Source: UBA1732 sp045114455 (lineage in GTDB: Bacteria; Verrucomicrobiota; Lentisphaeria; Victivallales; UBA1829). From it: a stretch of DNA of 28,893 nt. Made by a program: the position numbers and the translations under genes. Each line of letters starts with the position of its first letter. Within the stretch, counting starts at the first letter, position 1. The notes under the pieces are model-generated. The model made no database searches and was not told the origin of the DNA. It saw only the letters and a list, made by a program, of their open reading frames with translations. Positions 15,109 to 23,348 of the stretch are shown here, piece after piece. The stretch covers positions 1-28,893 of the forward strand of contig JBGUKN010000101.1 of the NCBI GenBank assembly GCA_045114455.1, read 5' to 3'.

Positions 15109-15867
15109 TCAGCCCTGGGCGTCGATCTCGTCGAGGACTTCGCTGGCGATGTTTTCGTTGGAGTAGACGGCCTGGACGTCGTCGAGCTCTTCGAGGCGTT
15201 CGACGAGACGGAGGACCTGCTGGGCCTTGGAGAGGTCGTTGATGCCGACGGTGTTTTCCGGCTTGCGGGTGAGCTTAGCTTCAGAGCATTCGATGCCGGC
15301 GTCTTCCAGGACCTTGGCGATGTCGGCGAAGGCTTCCGGAGCAGCCCAGATTTCGGCGATGCCGTCTTCGGCGGTGATGTCTTCCGCGCCCGCTTCGAGC
15401 GTGAGTTCCATCAGCTTGTCCTCGTCGGCGTTTTCGCCTTCGACGATGAAGTGGGCCTTGCGCTGGAACATCCAGGACACGGCGCCGCTGGCCGCCAGGT
15501 TGCCGCCGTTGCGGTCGAACGTCATGCGGACGTCGCCGATGGTGCGGTTGCGGTTTTCCGTGAGGCATTCGACAACGAACGCGGTTCCGGCGGGACCGTA
15601 TCCTTCGTAGGTGATTTCCTCATAGGCGACGTCGCCGAGTTCGCCCGCGCCCTTCTTGATGGCGCGTTCGATGTTTTCACGAGGCATGTTGCTGGCTTTC
15701 GCGGAGGCGAGGGCCATGCGGAGCTTGATGTTGGAAGCAGGATCCTTGCCGCCCTGCTTGGTGGCGACCATGATTTCCTTGGCCAGACGGGAAAACGCCT
15801 GACCTTTCTTCTTGTCGGTTGCCTCTTTTTTGTGCTTGATATTTGCCCATTTACTGTGACCGGACAT
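15109..15867 (-). CDS. yebC: YebC/PmpR family protein
   Basis: This is a 252-residue cytosolic protein of the YebC/PmpR family, described as DNA-binding regulators and more recently linked to relief of ribosome stalling. The signature N-terminus MSGHSKWANIKHKKEATDKK is complete. FSRLAKEIMVATKQGG, PRENIERAIKKG, the EEITYEGYGPAGTAFVVE core (81-98) and DVRMTFDRNGGNL follow, and the acidic C-terminus contains LVERLEELDDVQAVYSN. GGAG precedes the ATG and a strong promoter lies upstream, so it leads the yebC-ruvC-psd-pssA-epimerase operon. Confidence 0.97.
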   Translation of the reverse strand: MSGHSKWANIKHKKEATDKKKGQAFSRLAKEIMVATKQGGKDPASNIKLRMALASAKASNMPRENIERAIKKGAGELGDVAYEEITYEGYGPAGTAFVVECLTENRNRTIGDVRMTFDRNGGNLAASGAVSWMFQRKAHFIVEGENADEDKLMELTLEAGAEDITAEDGIAEIWAAPEAFADIAKVLEDAGIECSEAKLTRKPENTVGINDLSKAQQVLRLVERLEELDDVQAVYSNENIASEVLDEIDAQG

Positions 15868-15918
15868 AATAAATCTCCATTGTTTGAGGGTTTTTGCCTT
15901 AAAGACACTTATCCTATA

Positions 15919-15946
15919 AATATATCACAGGAAAGCCGATTGTCAA
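15919..15946 (-). promoter_or_regulatory. Strong sigma70-type promoter for the yebC operon
   Basis: On the minus strand a perfect TTGACA (15941-15946), a 16-base spacer and TATATT (15919-15924) lie about 50 bases before yebC. This is the best promoter match in the window. Confidence 0.7.
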
Positions 15947-15961
15947 CTCTTTTTTCTCGCT

Positions 15962-16990
15962 TCATCTCACCTTTTTTCCCGTTTCGCCTGAATCGGCATC
16001 GGGATGGACCGGATACCTGCAGTCGGCAAGACGGAAATCCGGTGCGGGGAGAGGGCGTCCGGCGAGGAAGTCGCGGCAGAGCGATTCGGCGGCGTCGATC
16101 TGGTCCGGGCGGAGCCAGTGGATCGGACAGCCGTCGTTTTCGAATTTGCGGAACCAGGAGTCCTGGCGTTTCGCGAACTGACAGATCTTCGCATAGAGCT
16201 GGCCGTGCATCTCCTGCTTCGAGAGATGTCCCCGCAGATAGCGCGCCAGATAGCGGTATTCCAGGCCGAGATAATCCATCTTTTCCCAGCTCATACCTTC
16301 CGCATGCAGACGCTCCGCCTCTTCGACCATGCCGTTTGCGAGTCGTTCGTCCAACCTCTGAAGGATGCGGGCGCGCGTCTCCGAACGTGGCCGGTAGAGC
16401 CCGAGCACAAGGAAATCGGACGAGGGGAAGGGGCGTTCCAGATCGTTCGGCAGTTCGTTCGCGTTCGCGGCGCGGGCGAGCTCGATGGCGCGGATCAGGC
16501 GGATGCGGTTGTCCGGTTCGTTCGCGGGGACGACGCTTTTCGGGTCGAGCTCGAGCAGGAGCCTGCGGAGCGCGGCGGTGTCGAGGCTGCGGAGATACGC
16601 CCGGAATTCCGGGACGGGCGCTCCCGGCGCAAGATGATACGAGAAGACCATGCCGTGCAGATAGAGGGCGGTGCCTCCGACGAAGAGCGGGACGCGTCCT
16701 TCCGCTTCGACTTCGTTCACGGCGTTCGCGGCGTCGCGCAGATATTCGGCGAGGGAATACTCCGCGTCCGGCGGCAGGATGTCGATGAGCTTGTACGGGA
16801 CGGGGGGGCGTCCAGGCGGGGCGTATTCCGCGAGGTCCTTGCCGGTCCCGATGTCGAGGCCGCGGTAGATCTGCCGGGAATCCGCGCTGAGGACGGCGGC
16901 ATGGATGCGGGCGGCGAGCGCGACGCCGAAGGAGGTCTTGCCGCATGCGGTCGGACCGAGCAGAATGATGATGCGATGTCGGTGGTTCAT
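15962..16990 (-). CDS. miaA: tRNA (adenosine(37)-N6)-dimethylallyltransferase
   Basis: MiaA transfers a dimethylallyl group to A37 of tRNAs reading UNN codons. The 342-residue protein has the P-loop GPTACGKT (12-19), then SADSRQIYRGLDIGTGKD (35-52), which aligns with the family DSRQVYRGLDIGTAKP motif. VGGTALYLHGM follows (family GGTGLYL), then PDNRIRLIRAIEL (family NxxRVxRALE) and FAKRQDSWFRK near the C-terminus (family YAKRQxTWFR). Gly-to-Ala in GGTALYL and a loose form of the GYKE motif (YLGLEYRYL) show a divergent member. It has its own divergent promoter region with lpxC and ends just before the yebC promoter. Confidence 0.94.
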   Translation of the reverse strand: MNHRHRIIILLGPTACGKTSFGVALAARIHAAVLSADSRQIYRGLDIGTGKDLAEYAPPGRPPVPYKLIDILPPDAEYSLAEYLRDAANAVNEVEAEGRVPLFVGGTALYLHGMVFSYHLAPGAPVPEFRAYLRSLDTAALRRLLLELDPKSVVPANEPDNRIRLIRAIELARAANANELPNDLERPFPSSDFLVLGLYRPRSETRARILQRLDERLANGMVEEAERLHAEGMSWEKMDYLGLEYRYLARYLRGHLSKQEMHGQLYAKICQFAKRQDSWFRKFENDGCPIHWLRPDQIDAAESLCRDFLAGRPLPAPDFRLADCRYPVHPDADSGETGKKVR

Positions 16991-17143
16991 GTCCGGAAAG
17001 TCTCCGAAAAGGGCGAAAAACAGGGAAAAAAAGAGTTTTCTTTATAATATAACGCCATTTCGACTGGTAATCACGCGAAAAAGAGTTAAATTACAGAGAA
17101 AAATCTTTTTTTCCGCAACCAACCATTGGATTTTGAGAAAGCC
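16991..17143. promoter_or_regulatory. Divergent promoter region between miaA and lpxC
   Basis: For miaA (minus), GTGATT (17069-17074), a 17-base spacer and TATATT (17046-17051) form a candidate; its GGCGTTATATT core is identical to that of cimA. For lpxC (plus), TATAAT lies at 17043-17048 with no good -35. TAAATT (17087-17092) with TGGTAA (17065-17070) at 16 bases is an alternative. The two -10 boxes at 17043-17051 overlap on opposite strands, so the genes may compete for polymerase. The region is otherwise A/T-rich and non-coding. Confidence 0.45.
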
Positions 17144-18001
17144 ATGCCGAAACAGAATACCGTAAAAGGCCCGGCCGTCGTCAAGGGCATCGCCCTTCAC
17201 ACGGGAGCCCGCGCCACACTCCGCATTCTTCCCGCACCCCCCGACACCGGGATCGTGTTCCGCCGCATCGACATGCCCGGAGCGCCCGAGGTCCTGGCAA
17301 ACGCCCGGAACGTGATCGACGTCCGCCGCGCGACCACGATCGCGTCCCGCACGACCGGCGCGTTCGTCGTGACGGTGGAGCATATCATGTCCTCCCTGCA
17401 CGCCGCGTGCGTCGACAACGCCGTCATCGAGATGGACGGACCGGAACCGCCGATTGCCGACGGAAGCGCCAAGCCGTATTTCGAGGGGATCCTGGAGGCC
17501 GGCCTTCAGGAACAGGACGCCGAGGCGCATTACTGGACGGCGAAAGCCCCGATCGTGTTCGAGGAAGGTTCCGCGATGCTGGCCCTGCTGCCCGCCGACG
17601 ACCTCCGCATCTCGTTCACCACGCAGTTCGGCTACAGCGACCTCGACACGCAGTTCTTCAGCTGCCAGGTCACCACGGAAAGTTTCAAGCAGGAGCTTGA
17701 GGGCGCACGCACGTTCTGCCCGTACAAGGAGCTGGAACAGGTCATCGCCGCCGGACTTGCCAAGGGCGGCAGCCTCGACAACGCCATCATCCTGCACGAC
17801 GGCGCCCTGATCTGCAAGGATGGCCTGCGCTACCCCAACGAGCTCGTCCGCCACAAGATCATGGACATGATCGGAGACCTGTATCTGGTCGGCAAACGCG
17901 TCCATGCTCATGTCATGTCGGTCAAATCCGGCCATCCGACGCACTGCAAACTTGCTGCGCTCATGCTTGAACAGGAAGCCGCGGCCGCATCCGCGAAATA
18001 A
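17144..18001 (+). CDS. lpxC: UDP-3-O-acyl-N-acetylglucosamine deacetylase
   Basis: LpxC is the zinc deacetylase at the committed step of lipid A synthesis. In the 285-residue protein H80 (TVEHIMSSLHA), H237 and D241 (RHKIMDMIGDLYL) match the zinc ligands, E79 is the adjacent catalytic acid/base, and H264 in SGHPTHCKL matches the catalytic histidine region. GIALHTGA near the N-terminus and GARTFCPYKELE (187-198) are family motifs. The ATG at 17144 is preferred over a TTG at 17126 because MPKQNTVKG fits the family start. Unlike the Bacteroidetes LpxC-FabZ fusion, it is separate from the FabZ gene, which starts 12 bases after its stop. Confidence 0.95.
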   Translation: MPKQNTVKGPAVVKGIALHTGARATLRILPAPPDTGIVFRRIDMPGAPEVLANARNVIDVRRATTIASRTTGAFVVTVEHIMSSLHAACVDNAVIEMDGPEPPIADGSAKPYFEGILEAGLQEQDAEAHYWTAKAPIVFEEGSAMLALLPADDLRISFTTQFGYSDLDTQFFSCQVTTESFKQELEGARTFCPYKELEQVIAAGLAKGGSLDNAIILHDGALICKDGLRYPNELVRHKIMDMIGDLYLVGKRVHAHVMSVKSGHPTHCKLAALMLEQEAAAASAK

Positions 18002-18013
18002 AGGAGTAGATTG

Positions 18014-18937
18014 ATGAAACCCGATACCGTCCTGTCCGTCCGCGACCTCCGCGCGATCCTGCCCGTCCGCCCCGACTACCTCATGCTCGACCGCGTGAAG
18101 ATCGTCGACGAAAACCATCTCGCCGGATGGCGCAATCTCACCATCGGAGACCTGTTTTTCCAGGGGCATTTCCCCGGACGCCCGATCGTTCCCGGCGTGC
18201 TCCAGGTCGAAGCCATGGCGCAGCTCGCGGAAATTGCGGTGCGCGAACGCCTCGACCCTCAGAATTCGCTTGACATTTATGTGAAAAGCATCCGCAACGT
18301 GAAGTTCCGCCGCCCGAACATCCCGGGCGACCGCATGTTTGTCGAAGTCGCGGTCAATGAGATCGCCGACGGCGAAGCCAAGCTCAGCGGGACCGTGAAG
18401 AACAACGGCGGACTCGCCTGCCAGGCCGAACTCGTGATGGCCGTGCGCGAACGCGTCCTGTCGATTCCCGAACCTCCGCCGTTCGGCCCGTTCGACAAGA
18501 AGGACGACGATCCGCGGGACATTTCCTCCGTCATGGACGTGATCCCGCACCGCTATCCGTTCCTTTACGTCGACTATGTGTCGAAGCTCGAAGAGACCCG
18601 CGTGACCGCGGTGAAGAACCTCGGCAGCTGCGAACCTCCGATCCGCACCTATTCCGACGGCTACATGGTGCTGGCAAATTCGATCCAGTCGGAGATCATC
18701 GCCCAGTCCGGCGCGCTTCTCCTGCTCGGCCATGAGGCCAACAAGAACAAACTCGCGCTGTTCATGGGCATCGAGTCCGCCGAGTTCAAGGAGCCCGTCT
18801 TCCCCGGCGACCAGCTCGTCATGATCCTGGAACTGCCGAACCTCACCCGCAGATTCGGCAAGGGAACCGGAACGCTGGCCGTCGGCGGCCGCGTGGTCAC
18901 GGAACTCGCCATGGCCTTTGCGCTCGTCGACAAATAA
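18014..18937 (+). CDS. Tandem FabZ-like hotdog protein (3-hydroxyacyl-ACP dehydratase)
   Basis: FabZ dehydrates 3-hydroxyacyl-ACP. This 307-residue protein is twice the usual length and contains two hotdog domains. Domain 1 (about 1-150) has the full catalytic loop GHFPGRPIVPGVLQVEAMAQ, with H52 and E66, but its N-terminal motif is changed to ILPVRPDYLMLDRV. Domain 2 (about 168-307) keeps the classic IPHRYPFLYVDYV and FMGIESAEFKEPVFPGDQL. It has lost the GHFPG histidine loop (EPPIRTYSDGYMVLANSIQ instead) while keeping E227 and Q231. Likely only domain 1 is catalytic and domain 2 replaces the second subunit. AAGGAG (18001-18006) supports the ATG at 18014. Placement after lpxC links it to hydroxyacyl supply for lipid A and fatty acids. 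Confidence 0.88.
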   Translation: MKPDTVLSVRDLRAILPVRPDYLMLDRVKIVDENHLAGWRNLTIGDLFFQGHFPGRPIVPGVLQVEAMAQLAEIAVRERLDPQNSLDIYVKSIRNVKFRRPNIPGDRMFVEVAVNEIADGEAKLSGTVKNNGGLACQAELVMAVRERVLSIPEPPPFGPFDKKDDDPRDISSVMDVIPHRYPFLYVDYVSKLEETRVTAVKNLGSCEPPIRTYSDGYMVLANSIQSEIIAQSGALLLLGHEANKNKLALFMGIESAEFKEPVFPGDQLVMILELPNLTRRFGKGTGTLAVGGRVVTELAMAFALVDK

Positions 18938-18954
18938 TTCTTTCAGGTCAGGAA

Positions 18955-18977
18955 GCGGGCGGCCCGGCGCCGTCCGC
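18955..18977 (+). other. GC-rich hairpin between FabZ and cpaB genes
   Basis: GCGGGCGG (18955-18962) pairs with CCGTCCGC (18970-18977), with one G-U pair, around a 7-base loop. No T-tract follows, so it is not an intrinsic terminator; it may mark an RNA processing or attenuation point before the Tad-like genes. No clear promoter was found in this 79-base gap. Confidence 0.4.
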
Positions 18978-19016
18978 CACCCCCAAGGAAACAAGTTCAA
19001 ACAGGAGACCCGATCT

Positions 19017-19826
19017 ATGAGACAAAAAATTCTGATGCTGGCGGCGGTGTTTTTCGGCGTGCTGGCGTTCATCTTCACATACCAGCAGATCAAACAGGAA
19101 CGCAGCAAGATCATGAACAGCGCGGTCCGGGTTCGACTGATCAGGATGAAGACCGACGTGGCCGAGGGCGACAAGCTCATGGAATCGGACATCGAGATGT
19201 ACGAGGGCATGCGTTTTGCGAACGCCGCCGCAAACACGCTCGAGATCCCATGGGACCGCCGGACAGACGTGATCGGTTCTCCGCTGCGCTCCATGGTCCG
19301 CAAAGGCGACATCCTCACCTGGCGCGACTTCAAGCAGGTCTTCACCAAGGACGACCGCACCGGACTTCCCGCGCAGACGCGCTCCGGCTGGCGTGCGATC
19401 TCGATCCCCGTCAGCTCCGTGACGTCCGTTTCCGGACTTATCCGGCCGAACAACTTCGTCGACGTGATCGGCACGTTCCATTTCCCGGACGCCAAGGGCG
19501 ACGCTTCGCTTGACACGGTCACGATGACGATCCTCCAGCGCGTCAAGGTCCTGGCAACCGGCACCGATATCGGTTACGCGCAGCAGAACGGCGCGGCGCC
19601 CGCGGCGCGTTCCTACAGCACCGTTACGCTCGAACTGACTCCGAAAGAGGTCGAGATGATCATTTTCGCCCAGCAGAAGGGCTCGCTGACGCTGTCCCTG
19701 CGGAGCTACGAGGACCCGAACATCACGACCGATGTCCAGAGCGTCGACTGGGCGTATCTCCAGCAGCATATCAAAGAATATACGGCTGAACGCGAACAGC
19801 TGCTCAGAAAATCGGCCGGATACTGA
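19017..19826 (+). CDS. cpaB: CpaB/RcpC-type Flp pilus assembly protein
   Basis: CpaB proteins sit in the cell envelope and help assemble or stabilise the secretin of Tad pili. The 269-residue protein has one N-terminal membrane anchor (about 4-23, KILMLAAVFFGVLAFIFTY). A SAF-type domain follows (about 42-110, with VAEGDKLMESDIEM and VRKGDILTWRDF). The RcpC-like region continues with RAISIPVSSVTSVSGLIRPNNFVDVIGTF (read in two pieces), then TVTMTILQRVKVLATG and the VTLELTPKEVEMIIFAQQKGSL strand-helix unit. AGGAG lies 9 bases ahead of the ATG. It is first in the Tad-like block. Confidence 0.88.
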   Translation: MRQKILMLAAVFFGVLAFIFTYQQIKQERSKIMNSAVRVRLIRMKTDVAEGDKLMESDIEMYEGMRFANAAANTLEIPWDRRTDVIGSPLRSMVRKGDILTWRDFKQVFTKDDRTGLPAQTRSGWRAISIPVSSVTSVSGLIRPNNFVDVIGTFHFPDAKGDASLDTVTMTILQRVKVLATGTDIGYAQQNGAAPAARSYSTVTLELTPKEVEMIIFAQQKGSLTLSLRSYEDPNITTDVQSVDWAYLQQHIKEYTAEREQLLRKSAGY

Positions 19827-19847
19827 TTCTGACAGGGAGTTCCATCC

Positions 19848-21557
19848 ATGGTCGAAGTCATTTTGAAAATGCCCGGAGAGCCGGATTCCCCGTTGAGCAT
19901 TCCGCCCGGACAATACCAGGTCGGCTCCTCCGAGGCCGTGCCGATCCAGCTGCCGTTCGTCGGCGTCTCGAAGCTCCACTGCGTGCTTCAGGCGCAGGAA
20001 TCCTCGCTCCGCATCGCCGATCTCGGCAGTTCCAACGGCACCTACCTGAACGGCCAGCGCATCGGACGCGATTTCGTGGACGTGCCCGCTGACAGCGACA
20101 TCGAGATCGGGTCCGTCCATATCATTGTCGGCGCCGGACGTTCCGAAGCGCATCCTGTGCACGTTGCATCGGCTCCTTCCCCGGTTGCGGAGCCGGTCGA
20201 TCCCGAACAGATGTACAAACGGCGCATCCTCGCGGTCAGCGGCATCCCGATGTCCGCACGCCCACTCGTGCAGGAGATCAAGAAGCAGGCGCACAGCGAA
20301 CTGCTGGTCCGCCTGAACATGAAGCGGCTCGCGCTCAACAGCGTTTCGGAGAGCGACCTGGAGGAGAAGGCCCGCGTTACCATCCACGAGATCCTGAACG
20401 AGCTTTCCATTCCGCTGCCGGAAGGCGTCACGCAGGAGAAGATCGAAAACGAGCTTCGCCACGAGGCGATCGGGCTGGGGCCGCTGGAAGACCTTATCGC
20501 GCGCGACGACATCACAGAAATCATGGTCAACGGCCCGGACAACGTCTATGTCGAACACAAAGGCGTCCTTTACAAGACGGACACCGCGTTTGCCGACGAC
20601 CACCAGGTGCTTGCCGCCATCGAGCGCATCGTTTCCCCGCTCGGACGCCGCATCGACGAAAGTTCGCCGATGGTGGACGCCCGCCTCAAGGACGGATCCC
20701 GCGTGAACGCCATCATCCCGCCGCTCTCCCTGGTCGGACCCTCGATCACGATCCGTAAGTTCGCCAAGACTCCTCTCACCGTGGAGAACCTGATCTCCTA
20801 CGGATCCATCACCGCCGAAATCGCGCATTTCCTGGATGTCTGCGTGAAGATCCGCAAGAACATCCTGATTTCCGGCGGTACGGGCAGCGGCAAGACGACC
20901 CTGCTGAATATTCTGAGCGGATTCCTGCCCGCGCAGGAACGCATCATCACGATCGAGGACGCCGCGGAACTCCAGCTGCGGCAGGAACACCTCGTCCGCC
21001 TGGAATCCCGCCCCGCCAACATCGAAGGCAAGGGAGAAGTCACGATCCGCGACCTGGTGCGGAACTCCCTGCGTATGCGCCCCGACCGCATCGTCATCGG
21101 CGAATGCCGCGGCGGCGAAGCGCTCGATATGCTCCAGGCCATGAACACCGGTCACGACGGCTCCCTGACCACGATCCACGCCAATTCTCCGCGCGACGCG
21201 CTCGCACGCCTCGAAACGCTCGTCCTGATGGCCGGATTCGACCTGCCTCTGCGGGCCATCCGCGAACAGATCGCGTCCGCCATCTCCATCGTTGTCCAGA
21301 TCAACCGCCAGAAGGACGGCAGCCGCAAGGTCGTCAGTGTGAGCGAGATCACCAAGATGGAAGGCGAGATCATCACGATGCAGGAGCTTTTCACGTTCCA
21401 CCAGGACGGCTGGAGCGAGGACGGCCGTATGCTCGGCCATTTCGAGCCGACCGGAGCGATCCCGACCTTCATCGAGGATATCCGCCGCGCGAACCTCGAC
21501 CTTGACATATCCATGTTCACGCCGCAGAAAAAGCCCGGCATGAAGGGAGGCCTGTGA
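19848..21557 (+). CDS. cpaF: FHA domain-CpaF/TadA fusion secretion ATPase
   Basis: This is the motor ATPase of a Tad/Flp-type pilus or secretion machine, fused to an N-terminal FHA domain; the protein has 569 residues. The FHA domain spans about 1-95: VGVSKLHCVL gives S41 and H44, and LGSSNGTYLNG gives N63-G64. The usual GR arginine is replaced by S27 in QVGSSEA. After a linker, the CpaF part has the KARVTIHEILNEL helix region, MVNGPDNVYVE, Walker A GGTGSGKT (343-350), the Asp box region ITIEDAAELQL, Walker B RPDRIVIGECRGGEA (411-425) and the His box GHDGSLTTIHAN (435-446). AGGGAG precedes the ATG. It should be cytosolic at the inner-membrane platform formed by TadB and TadC. Confidence 0.93.
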   Translation: MVEVILKMPGEPDSPLSIPPGQYQVGSSEAVPIQLPFVGVSKLHCVLQAQESSLRIADLGSSNGTYLNGQRIGRDFVDVPADSDIEIGSVHIIVGAGRSEAHPVHVASAPSPVAEPVDPEQMYKRRILAVSGIPMSARPLVQEIKKQAHSELLVRLNMKRLALNSVSESDLEEKARVTIHEILNELSIPLPEGVTQEKIENELRHEAIGLGPLEDLIARDDITEIMVNGPDNVYVEHKGVLYKTDTAFADDHQVLAAIERIVSPLGRRIDESSPMVDARLKDGSRVNAIIPPLSLVGPSITIRKFAKTPLTVENLISYGSITAEIAHFLDVCVKIRKNILISGGTGSGKTTLLNILSGFLPAQERIITIEDAAELQLRQEHLVRLESRPANIEGKGEVTIRDLVRNSLRMRPDRIVIGECRGGEALDMLQAMNTGHDGSLTTIHANSPRDALARLETLVLMAGFDLPLRAIREQIASAISIVVQINRQKDGSRKVVSVSEITKMEGEIITMQELFTFHQDGWSEDGRMLGHFEPTGAIPTFIEDIRRANLDLDISMFTPQKKPGMKGGL

Positions 21558-21558
21558 C

Positions 21559-22455
21559 ATGGGGTTCATCTATGAGAACATGTATCTTCTGGCGTCGGTC
21601 TGCGCCGGACTCTGCGCGCTGTTCGCCACGTTCGTGATCGTGGAGTTCACGGCGTACACGTCCGCCCGCTACAGGGAACGATTCCTGGCCGAAGCCGCGG
21701 TCGAGCTGGACGACGTCCTGCTTCAGCTGCCCGCGAACCGGATCCTGGACCTGAGCATCGCGGTCGCCGCCGTGTCGTTCATCCTGTTCGGCGGCCTGAG
21801 TTCGTTCCTGTCGAGCGAAGTTAACTGGATCCGCACCATCGCGATCGGCTCGATTGCGGCGGTCGTGGCGTTCCTTGCGCCGCGGTTCTACCTGAGAATG
21901 CTGAAAAAACAGCGTCTGGCGAAGTTCAACGAACAGTTGGAGGACGCGCTTCTCTCCATGAGCAGCGCGCTGAAGGCCGGATTCAGCATCACGCAGGCGC
22001 TGGAGAACGTCGCTTCGGAGAACCGTTATCCCATTTCCTTCGAATTTACCCTGCTCACGCAGGAACTCCGTCTCGGCGTGCAGTTCGACACCGCGCTCCG
22101 CAAGATGGCCGACCGCCTGGAATCGCAGGATTTCGAGCTTGTGGCCGTGGCGATCATTACGGCGCGCCAGACGGGCGGTGAACTGACATCCGTGCTGGAG
22201 GAGCTCGCCAGCGTGATCCGCGAACGCATGCGCATCATGCAGCGGGTCCGCGCCCTGACGTCTCAGGGCCGCATGCAGGCGTGGCTGATCGCGTCCGTTC
22301 CGTTCGTCCTGATGTTTGCGATGATGCACCTGGCGCCCGACCTGATGGACGCGTTCTTCGGGTCTGTCGTGGGGATCGTGGTGCTTCTGGCGGTCGTCGT
22401 CATGGTCGTCTGCGGGTTTCTGTGGATTCGGAAGATCACGACGATCGACGTGTAA
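21559..22455 (+). CDS. tadB: TadB-like type II secretion F-domain platform protein
   Basis: This inner-membrane platform protein is expected to couple the CpaF motor to pilin movement. The 298-residue protein has membrane segments at about 8-30, 63-83, 90-108, 240-258 and 266-290. The cytoplasmic T2SSF domain (about 120-238) has QLEDALLSMSSALKAGFSI, EFTLLTQELRLGVQFDTAL and AIITARQTGGELTSVLEEL, which is the conserved TadB core. The start is one base after the cpaF stop, with GGGAGG inside the cpaF end. The usual partner TadC follows. Confidence 0.92.
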   Translation: MGFIYENMYLLASVCAGLCALFATFVIVEFTAYTSARYRERFLAEAAVELDDVLLQLPANRILDLSIAVAAVSFILFGGLSSFLSSEVNWIRTIAIGSIAAVVAFLAPRFYLRMLKKQRLAKFNEQLEDALLSMSSALKAGFSITQALENVASENRYPISFEFTLLTQELRLGVQFDTALRKMADRLESQDFELVAVAIITARQTGGELTSVLEELASVIRERMRIMQRVRALTSQGRMQAWLIASVPFVLMFAMMHLAPDLMDAFFGSVVGIVVLLAVVVMVVCGFLWIRKITTIDV

Positions 22456-22469
22456 GGAGGATATGCTGA

Positions 22470-23348
22470 ATGGAACAGATTTTCATGCTTCTGGCAAGCA
22501 TTTTCGCGGGACTGTGCGCGGCGTCCGTCGTGCTTCTTGTCGCGGAGATGATCTCCTCGATCGACGTGGAGAAGGCGCAGTTCGGCGAAGACGCCCGGCC
22601 GATTCCGGTCATCTTCCGTATCTTCCTGCCCTTTACGCCGAATTTCCGGCGGCTCTGCGCTTCGGAAGCGCTCGGCGGCACGATGAAGAAAATGCGCGAA
22701 CAGCTCGCCATGGCGGGTTATGAACAAGTCCTGACCGCCGAGCAGTTCATGACGGTTCGCATCATGACGTGCGCCATCGGGGTCCTTTTCGCCATCCTCT
22801 TTTTTGCTTCGAACAAAGCGGCGATGGGGCTGCTGGTGCTGCTTTGCATCGTGCTGTATCCGCAGGTCTGGCTCCGCGGCCTGGTCGCGAAACGCCATCT
22901 TCAGATTCTGAAGGCCCTGCCAAATGTGCTGGACCTGCTGACGCTGTCCGTCGAGGCGGGCAAGGACTTCGTGACCGCCCTTCGCGACATCCTGGCCCGG
23001 CGGCAGGCTGACGAACTCGGACTTGAGCTCCGCAAGGCGCTCCACGAGATCCAGCTGGGCAAGCCGCGCCATACCGCTTTGAAGGAAATGACGCAGCGCG
23101 TCCGCCAACCGGAGCTCACCAGCGTCCTGAACGCGATCATTCAGTCCGATGAGCTCGGCGTAAGCATCGGCCAGGTCCTGCGGATCCAGGCGGAACAGCT
23201 CCGCGCGAAACGGTTCGCCCGTGCCGAGAAGCTCGCCAGCGAAGCGCCCGTGAAGATCCTTTTCCCGGTTGCGCTGCTGATCTTCCCCGCCGTGTTCACC
23301 GTTGTGATCGCGCCGATGCTGATGCGTGCGCTGGAGGTGTTCAATTGA
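22470..23348 (+). CDS. tadC: TadC-like type II secretion F-domain platform protein
   Basis: This is the second inner-membrane platform protein, 292 residues long. Membrane segments lie at about 5-28, 97-113, 117-134 and 262-283. The F-domain (about 143-258) has LPNVLDLLTLSVEAGKDF, the ELRKALHEIQLGKPRHTAL stretch and LNAIIQSDELGVSIGQVL, all standard TadC signatures. AAGGAGG at 22454-22460 overlaps the tadB stop and gives a strong ribosome site. Its stop lies inside the TTG start region of the next gene. Confidence 0.92.
   Translation: MEQIFMLLASIFAGLCAASVVLLVAEMISSIDVEKAQFGEDARPIPVIFRIFLPFTPNFRRLCASEALGGTMKKMREQLAMAGYEQVLTAEQFMTVRIMTCAIGVLFAILFFASNKAAMGLLVLLCIVLYPQVWLRGLVAKRHLQILKALPNVLDLLTLSVEAGKDFVTALRDILARRQADELGLELRKALHEIQLGKPRHTALKEMTQRVRQPELTSVLNAIIQSDELGVSIGQVLRIQAEQLRAKRFARAEKLASEAPVKILFPVALLIFPAVFTVVIAPMLMRALEVFN

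Noticed and set aside
17126..17143. TTG start for lpxC
   Set aside because: It would add six residues before the conserved family start, without a better ribosome site.
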